Assembly: GCA_001897605.1 (NCBI GenBank)
Contig: MKTL01000006.1
Span: 487,132 to 551,131, forward strand
Direction of reading: 5' to 3'
Length of the DNA: 64,000 bases
DNA from: Clostridiales bacterium 38-18
GTDB lineage: Bacteria > Bacillota > Clostridia > Peptostreptococcales > Acidaminobacteraceae
A program made the translations under genes and the position numbers. Position 1 is the first letter of the stretch. The number at the start of each line of letters is the position of its first letter. This document shows positions 26,599-35,918 of the stretch, piece by piece. Under the pieces are notes generated by a model. The model saw only the letters and a list, made by a program, of their open reading frames with translations, was not told where the DNA came from and made no database searches.

Positions 26599-26627
26599 AT
26601 TATAATTATATCAAAGAGGTTTGTCAA
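26599..26627 (-). promoter_or_regulatory. Consensus promoter of yceD-rpmF
   Basis: TTGACA, 17 bases, TATAAT on the minus strand, in the 63-base gap between ackA and yceD; the -35 begins six bases after the ackA stop. There is no terminator for ackA in the gap, so ackA transcripts could also read through. Confidence 0.8.
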
Positions 26628-26633
26628 GTAAAA

Positions 26634-27827
26634 CTACTTAACTAATTCTAAAGTATCTCTAGCAATGGTTAATTCTTCATTTGTAGGAACCACCATAATT
26701 TTTACTTTTGAATCATCAGTACTTACGACAGCTTCTTTTCCTCTTACTTTGTTTTTAGCAGGATCGAGAACCGCACCCATAAATTCAAGGTTTTTACAGA
26801 TTTCTTCTCTACTTTCAATACCATTTTCACCTAAACCTGCAGTAAATACGATTGCATCCACACCACCTAAAACAGCAGCATATGCAGCAATGTATTTTCT
26901 TACGTTGCTATGGTAAATATCAAGCGCGAGGATAGCTCTTTCATTACCAGCAGTTGCAGCGTCTTCAATATCTCTAAAATCGCTGCTTACACCAGAAATA
27001 CCAAGAACGCCTGATTTTTTATTCATGATGTCGTTCATTTGGTCTAAAGTTAAGCCCTCTTTGCCCATGATATAAGTTACGATTTGTGGATCGATATCAC
27101 CGCATCTGGTTCCCATTACAAGACCTTCAAGTGGTGTAAAGCCCATTGATGTATCAACTGATTTGCCACCATCGATAGCAGCAAGTGATGCGCCATTACC
27201 TAAATGACAAGTGATAATTTTTGTATCCTTAAGCTCTTTGCCAAGTAATTCAGCCGTTCTAGCAGAAACATATCTGTGGCTTGTTCCGTGGAAGCCATAT
27301 CTTCTTACGTGATCTCTTTCATAATATTCGTAAGGAAGGGCATATACGTATGCACTTTTTGGCATCGTTTGGTGGAATGCTGTATCAAAAACAGCAACAT
27401 TTTGAACCCCTGGTAACAATTCTTCGATTGCTTTAATACCGATAATATTTGGCGGATTGTGAAGTGGTGCAAGTTCGATACACTCTTCTAGTGCTACCAT
27501 CACTGAGTCGTTTACAACTACAGAAGCACTGTATTTTTCGCCAGCATGAACAACGCGATGACCTACGGCATTGATTTCTTGAAGTGATGCAATAGCGCCA
27601 TGCTCAGCGTGAACGATAGCGTCGAGCACTTGAGAAAGTGCTTCTTTATGATCCTTCATAGAAACTTCGATTGTTTTCTTATCTTTTCCCTCTACTTCAT
27701 GTTTTAATCTAGAGCCTTCAATACCTATTCTCTCTACAAGGCCTTTCGCTAAAACACTCTCATCTTTCATATCAAACAATTGATATTTAAGTGATGAGCT
27801 CCCACAGTTGATAACTAAAACATTCAT
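26634..27827 (-). CDS. ackA: Acetate kinase
   Basis: Acetate kinase converts acetyl phosphate and ADP to acetate and ATP, the energy-yielding step of many anaerobic fermentations. I start at [16 protein letters not shown], after GGAGGG; the track's 20 upstream residues are leader. The protein has 397 residues, with the ASKHA phosphate-binding motif at the start, [11 protein letters not shown] near residue 90, [11 protein letters not shown] near 145, and [19 protein letters not shown] near 207. No phosphotransacetylase gene is adjacent. It has its own strong promoter and faces tmcAL, which also uses acetate. Confidence 0.98.
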   Translation of the reverse strand: MNVLVINCGSSSLKYQLFDMKDESVLAKGLVERIGIEGSRLKHEVEGKDKKTIEVSMKDHKEALSQVLDAIVHAEHGAIASLQEINAVGHRVVHAGEKYSASVVVNDSVMVALEECIELAPLHNPPNIIGIKAIEELLPGVQNVAVFDTAFHQTMPKSAYVYALPYEYYERDHVRRYGFHGTSHRYVSARTAELLGKELKDTKIITCHLGNGASLAAIDGGKSVDTSMGFTPLEGLVMGTRCGDIDPQIVTYIMGKEGLTLDQMNDIMNKKSGVLGISGVSSDFRDIEDAATAGNERAILALDIYHSNVRKYIAAYAAVLGGVDAIVFTAGLGENGIESREEICKNLEFMGAVLDPAKNKVRGKEAVVSTDDSKVKIMVVPTNEELTIARDTLELVK

Positions 27828-27848
27828 TAATTGCCCTCCTTGAATATA

Positions 27849-27864
27849 TATATCATATGATATA
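27849..27864. promoter_or_regulatory. Operator-like palindrome in the ackA leader
   Basis: TATATCATATGATATA is a perfect 16-base palindrome lying between the ackA -10 and its ribosome site. Position and symmetry suit a repressor site, but AT-rich palindromes can arise by chance. Confidence 0.35.
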
Positions 27865-27895
27865 GTAAATATAGTGATTTCGGTCATACATATAT

Positions 27896-27923
27896 ATTAT
27901 AATGTAATTGAATGAATTTTCAA
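27896..27923 (-). promoter_or_regulatory. ackA promoter
   Basis: TTGAAA, 16 bases, TATAAT on the minus strand. The -10 is part of ATTATAAT, so the same bases could serve as a -10 for the divergent tmcAL, though no good -35 is seen on that side. Confidence 0.7.
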
Positions 27924-27972
27924 CAGGAATAAGAATTATTCGTGAAAAAAACAAACAGCCCTTGGAGGTCTT

Positions 27973-29187
27973 ATGAAGATTGTCGGCATCGTTTCGGAAT
28001 ATAATCCCTTTCACAACGGTCATGCCTATCAAATAGAACATACAAAAGAGATTCTTAATGCCGATGGCATCATCGCTATCATGAGCGGTCAGTTCGTCCA
28101 AAGAGGCGCACCTGCTATATATGACAAGTGGACACGTGCTGAAATGGCGGTTGCTTCAGGTGCTAACCTCGTATTAGAGCTCCCCACCTACTACGCAACG
28201 TCTAGTGCTGAAGCCTTTGCCTATGGTGCTGTAAAGCTTTTAAACGCCACTGGAGTTGTAACGCACCTATCATTTGGATCTGAGATCGATGACTTAGAGC
28301 GCCTCAAAGCTATCGCCGCTCTTTTATCGGATGAGTCCGAGGCATTAAAAGCCGAATTATCAGCCTATATGGAACAGGGCAATACCTTTCCTAGAGCAAG
28401 AGAACTGGCACTCAAATCACTCTATCCTGAGCTTTTAAAGAACTTTGATATCAACCAATCCAACGCCATATTGGTACTCGAATATCTAAAGGCACTTAAT
28501 CGACTAAAGTCAAATATAGAGCCCTTTGTCGTCAAAAGAAGGGGGCGCGGCTATCACGACACTGCTCTTGATGATGTTTTTGCAAGTGCGACAGGCATTC
28601 GCGAGGGTATAAAAACGGGCATAGCCATCAACCGATACATGCCAGTCCCCGCCTATCGTATTCTTTCAGAAACAAAGTACCAGCCAGTATTTATAGAGCA
28701 TTTGGAATTACCACTACTATATAAAATCAAATCCGATTCATTGGAAGACCTCGCTCAAATCAGAGAAATGACAGAGGGACTCGAATATAAAATTCATAAG
28801 CTGGCGCCATCGCTTTCCTCTTATAACGAACTCACTGAAACCCTTAAGTCGAAGCGATATACGCACACGAAAATCAGTCGTTTGCTTCTAAATATTCTGT
28901 TGGATATAAAGGAAACCATTCAGATAAATGACGAGGATCACTATTTAAGAGTTTTGGCCTTTGACGAGATTGGACAAAAAATCATACGTCAAATCAAGAA
29001 AAATGGGTATTATCCTATAATAACAAATATCAATGCCTATAAACGAGAGAATGCTTTACTTGATCTCGACCTTAAAGCAACTGATATTTACTATCTTTCT
29101 CAAAAAGATATACCCCTGCGAAGGGGTGGACAAGATTATCTGAAAAAACCTTATATTCACAGGAGGCAGGATGAAAAAAATATTTAA
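27973..29187 (+). CDS. tmcAL: tRNA(Met) cytidine acetate ligase TmcAL
   Basis: TmcAL (YlbM) activates acetate with ATP and acetylates the wobble cytidine of elongator tRNA-Met. The 404-residue protein opens with the nucleotidyltransferase-like motif GIVSEYNPFHNGHAYQIEHT and has SGQFVQRGAPAIYDKWTRA near residue 40, LVLELPTYYATSSAEAFA near 66, and FSNAILVLEYLKAL-like sequence (here QSNAILVLEYLKALNR) near 165. GGAGG lies four bases before the ATG. It is divergent from ackA, whose product is the acetate this enzyme consumes, and overlaps thyX by 17 bases. Confidence 0.95.
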   Translation: MKIVGIVSEYNPFHNGHAYQIEHTKEILNADGIIAIMSGQFVQRGAPAIYDKWTRAEMAVASGANLVLELPTYYATSSAEAFAYGAVKLLNATGVVTHLSFGSEIDDLERLKAIAALLSDESEALKAELSAYMEQGNTFPRARELALKSLYPELLKNFDINQSNAILVLEYLKALNRLKSNIEPFVVKRRGRGYHDTALDDVFASATGIREGIKTGIAINRYMPVPAYRILSETKYQPVFIEHLELPLLYKIKSDSLEDLAQIREMTEGLEYKIHKLAPSLSSYNELTETLKSKRYTHTKISRLLLNILLDIKETIQINDEDHYLRVLAFDEIGQKIIRQIKKNGYYPIITNINAYKRENALLDLDLKATDIYYLSQKDIPLRRGGQDYLKKPYIHRRQDEKNI

Positions 29188-29863
29188 TAATGGTTATGTA
29201 AGGCTAGTCGATACTATGGGTAGTGACCTATCTGTCGTTAACTCAGCTAGAGTTAGCTTTAATAGAGCAACAGAAACACTTAGACCCGAGGATGAAAAGC
29301 TCATAGCCTATCTCGCTAAAAATGATCACACTAGCCCATTCAGACATGCTACCCTACAGTTTGAGGTTTATGCCCCTCTTATGGTCGCGCGTCAATGGTG
29401 GAAATATATCATCGGCTCCTCACACCAGGATCCATTTACCGCATGGAACGAATCCAGTAGACGATATGTAACCGAGGAAATTGAATTTTATATTCCTAAA
29501 GTGACAGACTGGCGAAGTAAACCAGAAAATTCAAAGCAAGGTAGCGGACCCAATCTAGATGAAAAAATTGGTGGTGAAGCACTTGACCGCCTGCTAGATC
29601 AAATAAAATCAGGAATGGAAAATTACAATTGGGCGATAGATTCTGGTATTGCCACTGAACAAGCTAGACTGTTTATACCAAGCGCCTACGGCCTAATGGT
29701 CAGATGGTATTGGACAGTTTCTTTACAAGGGGTCGCGCATTTCCTTCAACAGAGAACCGATGATCATGCACAATTTGAGATTAGAGAATATGCACAAGCT
29801 GTTAAAGAGCTTGCAAAAGAAAAGTTTCCAGTATCACTGGATGCCCTACTAAATCATCTATAA
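29171..29863 (+). CDS. thyX: Flavin-dependent thymidylate synthase ThyX
   Basis: ThyX makes dTMP from dUMP using FAD and methylenetetrahydrofolate. The 230-residue protein has NSARVSFNRATETLRPEDEKLI near residue 20, the conserved NDHTSPFRHATLQFEV near 51, and the region of the ThyX motif as ARQWWKYIIGSSHQDPFTAW then NESSRRY (residues ~73-99). The usual RHR of the RHR-X7-S signature is not present at that place, although the flanking RQW and NESSRRY are. The C-terminus is normal (EIREYAQAVKELAK). AGGAGG precedes the ATG, inside the end of tmcAL. Confidence 0.92.
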   Translation: MKKIFNNGYVRLVDTMGSDLSVVNSARVSFNRATETLRPEDEKLIAYLAKNDHTSPFRHATLQFEVYAPLMVARQWWKYIIGSSHQDPFTAWNESSRRYVTEEIEFYIPKVTDWRSKPENSKQGSGPNLDEKIGGEALDRLLDQIKSGMENYNWAIDSGIATEQARLFIPSAYGLMVRWYWTVSLQGVAHFLQQRTDDHAQFEIREYAQAVKELAKEKFPVSLDALLNHL

Positions 29864-29867
29864 AAAT

Positions 29868-29906
29868 AAACCTCTATTCAATTGAAAATGATTTGAATAG
29901 AGGTTT
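29868..29906 (+). terminator. Terminator after thyX
   Basis: AAACCTCTATTCAA, eleven-base loop, TTGAATAGAGGTTT: a 14-pair perfect stem followed by TATTCGTTTTT. On the other strand it is followed by ATTTTTATAG, so it may also stop the convergent coaD operon. Confidence 0.85.
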
Positions 29907-29971
29907 TATTCGTTTTTCTGCTAAATAGTGATCATCTACATAATGCCTTCACAAAATAAACTTCAAACTTA

Positions 29972-30514
29972 TTATTTATATTCTTCTAGCTCTTCGATGT
30001 TTTCACGTACTGTGTGTATAATTTTAGAAAGATTGACCTCAACACGTCTCATAATATCTTCTGCATAATCATATGAGCCAGTTCTGATACCTTCTGCTTT
30101 CTCTTCTGCATCTGACATAATCTCTTGTGCCTTCATCCTAGCTAGCCTTACGATCTCATGCTCATTGATTAATTCTTTCGCTCTATTTGTCGCATTTATT
30201 AAGATTTCAGTTTCCTGAGCTTTAGCAGTTTCAATAATTCTAAGCTCCTCATGACGTGCATTGTTAACCAATTCATCTGCAATTTGAGTTGCCTCTTCGA
30301 TGATTTGCGTCTTTTGAGACTTAATAAATCTAACCTGCTGATATTCATCCGGTAGCATCATGTTGATGTCCTTAATGATGCTTAAAAACTCCTGTCGATC
30401 AACAAGAATCTTACCCGTTAGAGGCACAGTCGGTGAAGCCTCAAGCTTATCTTCAAATTCTTCGAGCAATTCTAACACTCTTAATTCTAATTCCTGAATT
30501 TTACTTGTGCTCAT
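29972..30514 (-). CDS. Coiled-coil protein of unknown function (ATP synthase b-subunit-like repeats)
   Basis: A 180-residue, highly charged, soluble protein. Residues ~70-165 are rich in Ala, Glu, Lys and Arg in heptad-like order ([20 protein letters not shown], then [16 protein letters not shown]), which resembles the stalk of F-type ATPase subunit b or DivIVA-like proteins. There is no membrane segment. It overlaps coaD by 14 bases and ends the rsmD-coaD operon; similar genes are found after coaD in other Clostridia. I do not recognise a function. It could be a scaffold in cell division or envelope growth, which is inference. Confidence 0.75.
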   Translation of the reverse strand: MSTSKIQELELRVLELLEEFEDKLEASPTVPLTGKILVDRQEFLSIIKDINMMLPDEYQQVRFIKSQKTQIIEEATQIADELVNNARHEELRIIETAKAQETEILINATNRAKELINEHEIVRLARMKAQEIMSDAEEKAEGIRTGSYDYAEDIMRRVEVNLSKIIHTVRENIEELEEYK

Positions 30515-30995
30515 TTGAACCTCCCAACTTTATATTTATAGCCGCTTTTACCTCTTCATTGACAAAATTTGTGATATCGCCACCAAAGCTCGCAACTTCT
30601 TTTACTATACTTGAGCTTAAGTACATATAATCCGTTCTTGTCATTATAAATACGGTTTCAATCTCGCGACACAATTTCTGATTAACACTCGCCATCTGAA
30701 ATTCAGCCTCAAAATCTGAAATGGCTCTAAGACCTTTAACAAGAATGCGAACATCGTTATTTCTTAAGTAGTCAACCAAAAGGCCTTCATGTCGATCAAC
30801 CTCGACATTTGATAAATGCAGAGTCGATTTTTTAAGCAATTCTACGCGTTCATCAACGTCAAACATCGGCTTTTTATTTCGATTGTACATTACAGCAACA
30901 ATAACCTTATCAAAAATTTTACTAGATCTTTCAATTATATCTAAATGACCCAATGTTACAGGATCAAAACTACCTGGATAAACTGCAATTCTCAT
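30501..30995 (-). CDS. coaD: Phosphopantetheine adenylyltransferase
   Basis: CoaD makes dephospho-CoA, the penultimate step of coenzyme A synthesis. The 164-residue protein has the nucleotidyltransferase motif [20 protein letters not shown] at the N-terminus, [17 protein letters not shown] near residue 90, and the signature [15 protein letters not shown] near 128. It overlaps rsmD by one base and the coiled-coil gene by 14. rsmD-coaD is a common pair. coaBC, an earlier step, is elsewhere in this window. Confidence 0.97.
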   Translation of the reverse strand: MRIAVYPGSFDPVTLGHLDIIERSSKIFDKVIVAVMYNRNKKPMFDVDERVELLKKSTLHLSNVEVDRHEGLLVDYLRNNDVRILVKGLRAISDFEAEFQMASVNQKLCREIETVFIMTRTDYMYLSSSIVKEVASFGGDITNFVNEEVKAAINIKLGGSNEHK

Positions 30996-31543
30996 TAAAG
31001 CCTCCTAAATACAGTAATGCCAATTTTACCATACTTTTTTTCTTTGATTACCTCTAGATTATTATATTCTATACTGAGATCTGCATCCCCAATCGCATGT
31101 TCAACAACAACTAACCCATTTTCAAGCAATAGGTTGTTTTCAGCAATTTTCTCAAGAGATCGACAAACATGACCTTTATTATAGGGCGGGTCCATCATAA
31201 TGATCTGATATTTGGGAGAACTTTCCTTCTCGAGAAAGCCATAAACCTCAGAAGTGACTGTAACTGCATTTGTAGTTAACTTCGTCTTGTTTAAATTTCT
31301 CTCTATAATCGACATAGCGGATTTACTTTGCTCAACCATATAAACTCGACTAGCGCCTCTACTTAGCAGTTCAATTCCTAGCGCACCTGAGCCTGAAAAC
31401 AAATCCAAGCAAACAGAACCATATATGTATGGCTGCAGCATACTGAAAACGGCTTCCTTAACTCGGTCTGTCGTGGGCCTTGTGTCAAGACCATCTAAGG
31501 CCTCCAAAGCGATTCCTCTCGCACTACCTGATATGACTCGCAT
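30995..31543 (-). CDS. rsmD: 16S rRNA (guanine966-N2)-methyltransferase RsmD
   Basis: RsmD methylates G966 of 16S rRNA. The 182-residue protein starts [16 protein letters not shown], typical for the family, then [15 protein letters not shown], the SAM-binding motif [20 protein letters not shown] near residue 45, and the catalytic MMDPPYNKG near 115. It heads the rsmD-coaD-coiled-coil operon, with a good promoter 30 bases upstream. Confidence 0.96.
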   Translation of the reverse strand: MRVISGSARGIALEALDGLDTRPTTDRVKEAVFSMLQPYIYGSVCLDLFSGSGALGIELLSRGASRVYMVEQSKSAMSIIERNLNKTKLTTNAVTVTSEVYGFLEKESSPKYQIIMMDPPYNKGHVCRSLEKIAENNLLLENGLVVVEHAIGDADLSIEYNNLEVIKEKKYGKIGITVFRRL

Positions 31544-31574
31544 TCACTCATCCTTTAATATATAGTAACACTTC

Positions 31575-31602
31575 ATTATAACACTTTATGTTTCGGTTTC
31601 AA
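31575..31602 (-). promoter_or_regulatory. rsmD-coaD promoter
   Basis: TTGAAA, 16 bases, TATAAT on the minus strand, between the recG stop and the rsmD start. Confidence 0.7.
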
Positions 31603-31648
31603 AATCAAAATTTCAATTCTATCGTCTTATTTCAATAGGTATAAGGCA

Positions 31649-33682
31649 CTAAAGTGTAAACCATTTTTCAAGATTGTTATTTTGCTTTTGTATGAGTTCT
31701 TTGAACTCTAAATTTCCCATTTGATATTCATCAATAACCGTTTTAATATGCTTTTGAACCTCTGTCAAAATATCCTGATGTTTTATTAGGTTGGCTAACT
31801 TAAGCTCTGGAATACCATGCTGTCTCAATCCAAAGACTTCTCCAGGTCCACGAAGTTCTAAATCCTTCTCGGCAACTACAAAACCATCACCAGAATTAAC
31901 TAAGGTTTCAACACGCTCCTTTGACGTTGACGATAACTTATCACTTAATAAAAAGCAATAGGATTGTTCATCACCTCTACCCACACGTCCTCTTAGCTGG
32001 TGCAATTGTGATAATCCAAATCTCTCAGTGTTTAATATGACCATCATCGTTGCATTCGCAACGTGAATTCCCACCTCTATTACCGTGGTAGATACCAAGG
32101 CTGCAAGTTCACCAGACTTAAATTGATGCATAATTTCGTCCTTCTCAGTCGCCTTCATCTTACCATGAATCAAGCCTACCTTATGTGGTAGAAGCTTCAA
32201 TTTAAGCTCCTCATATAGCTCTTCAGCTGATTTCAAATCCATTGTTTCTGATGCTTCAATCAATGGACATACAAAATAAGCTTGCCTACCCTCAGTTAAT
32301 TTAGACTGGATAAACGCATACATTTCCGCTTGCTTTGATTTTCCTACAAAATGTGTTTTTATGGGTTTTCTACCACTCGGCATCTGACCGATAACGGAAA
32401 CATCCATATCCCCATATAAAATCAATGACAGCGTCCTAGGAATAGGTGTCGCTGACATGATTAACGCATGAGGTCTTAATGACTTTTGTAATGCCGAAAG
32501 TCTTTGCCTAATACCGAATCTGTGTTGCTCATCCGTTACGACAACACCTAGCTGTTTAAAATTAACATCCTCTTGAAGAACAGCATGTGTGCCAATGATT
32601 ACGCTTATATTACCTTCTGAAATCTGTTCCTTAATCCGTTTCTTTTCAGAATTTGTGATGTTAGAGGTAAGTAGGCAGCAAGCCACCTCAGGGAACAATT
32701 TTACAAAATTCTCGTAATGCTGTTCTGCCAATAAGGTTGTAGGTGCCAACAAAATACTTTGATAGCTGTTCTCGTGTGCTGCCAGCAGCGTTAAAAAAGC
32801 AATCACAGTTTTACCTGAACCGACATCTCCTTGAACCAATCGATTCATGCTATAACCACTTCTTAAATCCTCACTAATTTCTTTCATAACATTTTCTTGA
32901 GCTTCTGTTAATTGAAAAGGCAATCGCCCCTTATAAACATTCAGCTGATCAAGGGAAAAGGGCGGTAAGTTTGGCTTATGATAGTTTAGCTTAAGCAGCA
33001 TCAATCGCAATTGCAAAAAAAACAACTCCTCGTAAATAAGTCTTCTTTTCGCTGCCTTGTAAGTCTCTCTAGAGCTAGGAAAATGTATTTCCTTTAAAGC
33101 AAATTTAAGAGATGGCAAATTTGCAAGCTTAATTAAACTGTCAGGGAGTGTTTCATCCAATTGATTTAAGCAATAAGATAAAACCTGTCTATGAATGGCA
33201 ATTAATTCTGCCTGTGTTATACCATTAGTTGCATTATAAACGGGTACAACGCTTAAAAAATCTGTGTTTGAAAGTGGTGCGTACTCAGGCTGCATCATTT
33301 TAAAATTGGGGCCATTTTTTTCGATTTTACCATAGAAAAAATAGCGTGTTCCCTCTTCAAAATGACTGAGAATGTACTGCGCATTGAAAAAAACAGCCTC
33401 CCCAGTATAATAATCAGAGCGCACGTCTAAGATCAGCATTTCCTTCTTGGTTTTAGCGATATACTTCGTGCGTTTTCGAACGACGATGCCCTCTATGACA
33501 TGTACATCACCCGAGGTGATATCTGATATTTTTTTTACCGTTCTTCGATCGACATATCTAAATGGATAATCGAATAAAACGTCATTATACGTTTCGAGAC
33601 CGATTTTCTTCAGTCTTTGCGCTTTTTTTTCACCGACGCCTTTGAGCAGCGTTAAGGGTTGTTTAAACAATTGCCACCTCAT
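31649..33682 (-). CDS. recG: ATP-dependent DNA helicase RecG
   Basis: RecG remodels stalled replication forks and Holliday junctions. The wedge/OB domain begins QPLTLLKGVGEKKAQRL and includes DYPFRYVDRRT; the helicase core has Walker A GDVGSGKTVIAF near residue 287, VTDEQHRFGIRQR, and motif VI HQLRGRVGRGDEQSYC near 585. The track start is a TTG inside a hairpin. I take the ATG at 33682 (MRWQLFKQ); it lacks a ribosome site, and a TTG at 33670 (after GAGGTG) is an alternative. The start abuts a terminator-like hairpin from yloV. Confidence 0.95.
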   Translation of the reverse strand: MRWQLFKQPLTLLKGVGEKKAQRLKKIGLETYNDVLFDYPFRYVDRRTVKKISDITSGDVHVIEGIVVRKRTKYIAKTKKEMLILDVRSDYYTGEAVFFNAQYILSHFEEGTRYFFYGKIEKNGPNFKMMQPEYAPLSNTDFLSVVPVYNATNGITQAELIAIHRQVLSYCLNQLDETLPDSLIKLANLPSLKFALKEIHFPSSRETYKAAKRRLIYEELFFLQLRLMLLKLNYHKPNLPPFSLDQLNVYKGRLPFQLTEAQENVMKEISEDLRSGYSMNRLVQGDVGSGKTVIAFLTLLAAHENSYQSILLAPTTLLAEQHYENFVKLFPEVACCLLTSNITNSEKKRIKEQISEGNISVIIGTHAVLQEDVNFKQLGVVVTDEQHRFGIRQRLSALQKSLRPHALIMSATPIPRTLSLILYGDMDVSVIGQMPSGRKPIKTHFVGKSKQAEMYAFIQSKLTEGRQAYFVCPLIEASETMDLKSAEELYEELKLKLLPHKVGLIHGKMKATEKDEIMHQFKSGELAALVSTTVIEVGIHVANATMMVILNTERFGLSQLHQLRGRVGRGDEQSYCFLLSDKLSSTSKERVETLVNSGDGFVVAEKDLELRGPGEVFGLRQHGIPELKLANLIKHQDILTEVQKHIKTVIDEYQMGNLEFKELIQKQNNNLEKWFTL

Positions 33683-33690
33683 TATTAAAA

Positions 33691-33737
33691 AAACAGCAAG
33701 GCTAAGCAAATAAGCTTATTTGCACGTCTTGCTGTTT
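33691..33737 (-). terminator. Branched terminator-like hairpin between yloV and recG
   Basis: Outer arms AAACAGCAAG and CTTGCTGTTT enclose a perfect 18-base palindrome GCAAATAAGCTTATTTGC. On the minus strand the outer stem is followed by TTTTAATAATG, whose ATG is the likely recG start. It could stop yloU-yloV transcripts or attenuate recG. Confidence 0.7.
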
Positions 33738-33753
33738 GGATTAATTATTTATT

Positions 33754-35415
33754 TTACTCAATTGAAAAAACATAATAATACACAGGCTGACCACCAGCAT
33801 ACATATCTACTTCTAAATCAGGATATTTTTCTTCAATGAGTGCAACTACCTTTTCAGCATCCTCTTCAGTAACATCAGAGCCATAATAAACGGATAATAT
33901 TTCAGAATCTGAGCTTAAAGTATTACCAACTGCTTCTAAAATAACCTCTTCAATTGATTTGCCAACGCCTTTGATATCACCATCCGATACGGCAAGGTAA
34001 TCGTCCTTTTCAATTGTTAAGTCATTGAAAGTCGTATTTCTAACAGAGTACGTAATTTGAATGGTTTTAACTGAGCTCAGACTTTCAAGCATTGCTCCGT
34101 AATTTTCTTCAGCAGTCGCGTCTCTGTCAAAAGCAAGCATCGCAGTGATGCACTGTGGCATCGTTTTTGTAGGAATTACATAGACATCTTTATCGGACAA
34201 TTCCTTTGCCTGATTGGCAGCCATGATGATATTGCTATTATTAGGGAATAAAAAGATATGGTTTGAACCACACTTATCAATCTCCTTCATAAAATCCTCA
34301 GTGCTTGGATTCATCGTTTGACCACCCGTGATGCTACCGTGAATGCCCAAGTCCTTAAATATGTTTATAAAGCCTTCACCCATAGCTACCGCTATAAATC
34401 CATAGTCCTCTTCATGATCACTATTGAGCACTGGAACATCATCCTTCGCATCTTCTGATGCTTCAACTGTAGCGTGTGCACCTTCAATAATCGTACTATG
34501 CTGATCTTTCATATTTTCAATTTTGACTTTTTTAAGTGAGCCATGCTTTAATGCCTCTTCTAAAGCGACACCAGGATTATTGGTATGCACATGAACCTTA
34601 ATTAAATCCTCATCTTGTACAAAGACCATACTATCGCCAAGCTTTTCAATTTCAGCTCTTAGGACTGATCCATTCATTTGAGCGCCTTCGATAATAAACT
34701 CTGTACAATATGCAAAATGAATATCTTCAGTAGACATAAAGTTTTGCGCTGGTTCATGAGTCGCTTCGGTCATTTTTAAAGTTGAAAAATCAGTTTCAAT
34801 ACCTTGCATCGCATCAAGACATCCTTTTAATATGAAAATCAAGCCTTTACCACCTGCGTCAACGACACCTGCTTGTTTTAAAACAGGCAAATACTCTGGT
34901 GTTAAATCCAAGGTCTCTTCACCTTTTTTAATTAGAAGCTCCATGAGCTCAATTAAATCAAGCTCCTCGTGTGAATATTCTACAGCCTTCTCGGCAATTT
35001 TCTTAATTACTGTAAGAATTGTACCCTCAACAGGCTTTAAAACAGCACTATAAGCCGTATCAGCTGCATCCTTAAACGCTACACATAGGTCAGCAGAATT
35101 TAAGGTTGTCTTTCCTTTACAGCCTTTGGCAAATCCCCTAAAAATCTGAGATAATATAACACCTGAATTTCCTCTTGCGCCCATTAAGGAGCCCTTTGAG
35201 ATTGCCTTTGAAACCTCTTCTACAGATTCAAATGACATCTTATTTAAACTTTCAATCGCTGAATTCATCGTTAATGACATATTTGTCCCCGTGTCACCAT
35301 CTGGTACAGGAAATACATTTAGTGCATCAACTAAACCTTTATTTTTATTTAATTCTACAGTTCCTTGCTTAAACATTTTGGCAAGCAACTCGGCATTTAT
35401 GGTATTAAGCTCCAC
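33754..35415 (-). CDS. yloV: DAK2/DhaL-domain protein YloV (FakA-like fatty-acid kinase)
   Basis: FakA-type proteins phosphorylate fatty acids presented by a FakB (DegV) partner, feeding PlsX/PlsY lipid synthesis. The 553-residue protein has an N-terminal DhaL nucleotide-binding domain (NVFPVPDGDTGTNMSLTMNS near residue 32, then GARGNSGVILSQIFRG near 80), a middle domain (YCTEFIIEGAQMNG), and a C-terminal DegV-like lobe (ITGGQTMNPSTEDF, VFIFPNNSN-like LFPNNSNIIMAA). It follows yloU by 15 bases. No fakB is in the window, but plsX is 8 kb away. Confidence 0.9.
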   Translation of the reverse strand: MELNTINAELLAKMFKQGTVELNKNKGLVDALNVFPVPDGDTGTNMSLTMNSAIESLNKMSFESVEEVSKAISKGSLMGARGNSGVILSQIFRGFAKGCKGKTTLNSADLCVAFKDAADTAYSAVLKPVEGTILTVIKKIAEKAVEYSHEELDLIELMELLIKKGEETLDLTPEYLPVLKQAGVVDAGGKGLIFILKGCLDAMQGIETDFSTLKMTEATHEPAQNFMSTEDIHFAYCTEFIIEGAQMNGSVLRAEIEKLGDSMVFVQDEDLIKVHVHTNNPGVALEEALKHGSLKKVKIENMKDQHSTIIEGAHATVEASEDAKDDVPVLNSDHEEDYGFIAVAMGEGFINIFKDLGIHGSITGGQTMNPSTEDFMKEIDKCGSNHIFLFPNNSNIIMAANQAKELSDKDVYVIPTKTMPQCITAMLAFDRDATAEENYGAMLESLSSVKTIQITYSVRNTTFNDLTIEKDDYLAVSDGDIKGVGKSIEEVILEAVGNTLSSDSEILSVYYGSDVTEEDAEKVVALIEEKYPDLEVDMYAGGQPVYYYVFSIE

Positions 35416-35430
35416 TTTACATCCTCCCTG

Positions 35431-35787
35431 CTACTCTTGTACTTTTACGCCTTCAATGTTTAAGTTAACCTCAATTACATTTAAGCCAGTCTGAGTTTCT
35501 ACGTTGTATTTTACTTTTTCAATAATATTTTCTGCAACGACGGAGAGCTTCGTACCATATTGTACGATCACGTAAAGTTCAATTCGAATGCCATCTTCTT
35601 CAATCCCAATCTCAACACCCTTAGAAAGGTGCTCACCCTTAAGGATTTTTGCCAGTCCCGTCTTAGCTGATTTATATGTCATTCCGACGAGTCCATAGCA
35701 TTCCATAGCCGATACAGCTGCTATTGTCGCTACGACATCACTCTTTATGGTAATTTCGCCAACTTCATTATTTATTTTTATGGACAT
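35431..35787 (-). CDS. yloU: Asp23/Gls24 family protein YloU
   Basis: A 118-residue member of the alkaline-shock/Gls24 family, often partnered with yloV. I start at MSIKINNEVGEITIKSDVVA, six bases after AGGAGG; the track's first seven residues are leader. Conserved parts: VVATIAAVSAMECYGLVGM, GIRIELYVIVQYGTKLSVVAENI and the C-terminal VNLNIEGVKV. The family is soluble and in some species is tied to the membrane by AmaP; no amaP is seen here. Confidence 0.92.
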   Translation of the reverse strand: MSIKINNEVGEITIKSDVVATIAAVSAMECYGLVGMTYKSAKTGLAKILKGEHLSKGVEIGIEEDGIRIELYVIVQYGTKLSVVAENIIEKVKYNVETQTGLNVIEVNLNIEGVKVQE

Positions 35788-35828
35788 TACTTTCCTCCTT
35801 TTTGACATAACTCAACCATGTTATACTT

Positions 35829-35857
35829 ATTTTAATGGAATATCCACTCAATATCAA
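35829..35857 (-). promoter_or_regulatory. yloU-yloV promoter
   Basis: TTGATA, 17 bases, TAAAAT on the minus strand, about 40 bases before the yloU start, in the divergent gap with rpmB. Confidence 0.5.
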
Positions 35858-35918
35858 GTTAATAAGCTATGAACAGCTAACAAATTACAAAAAATAAGGT
35901 TTTATATTCATTTTTTAC

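Noticed and set aside
27853-28101. 82-residue minus-strand ORF in the ackA/tmcAL region
   Set aside because: Overlaps the ackA promoter and the tmcAL start, and its coding part is antisense to the tmcAL signature.
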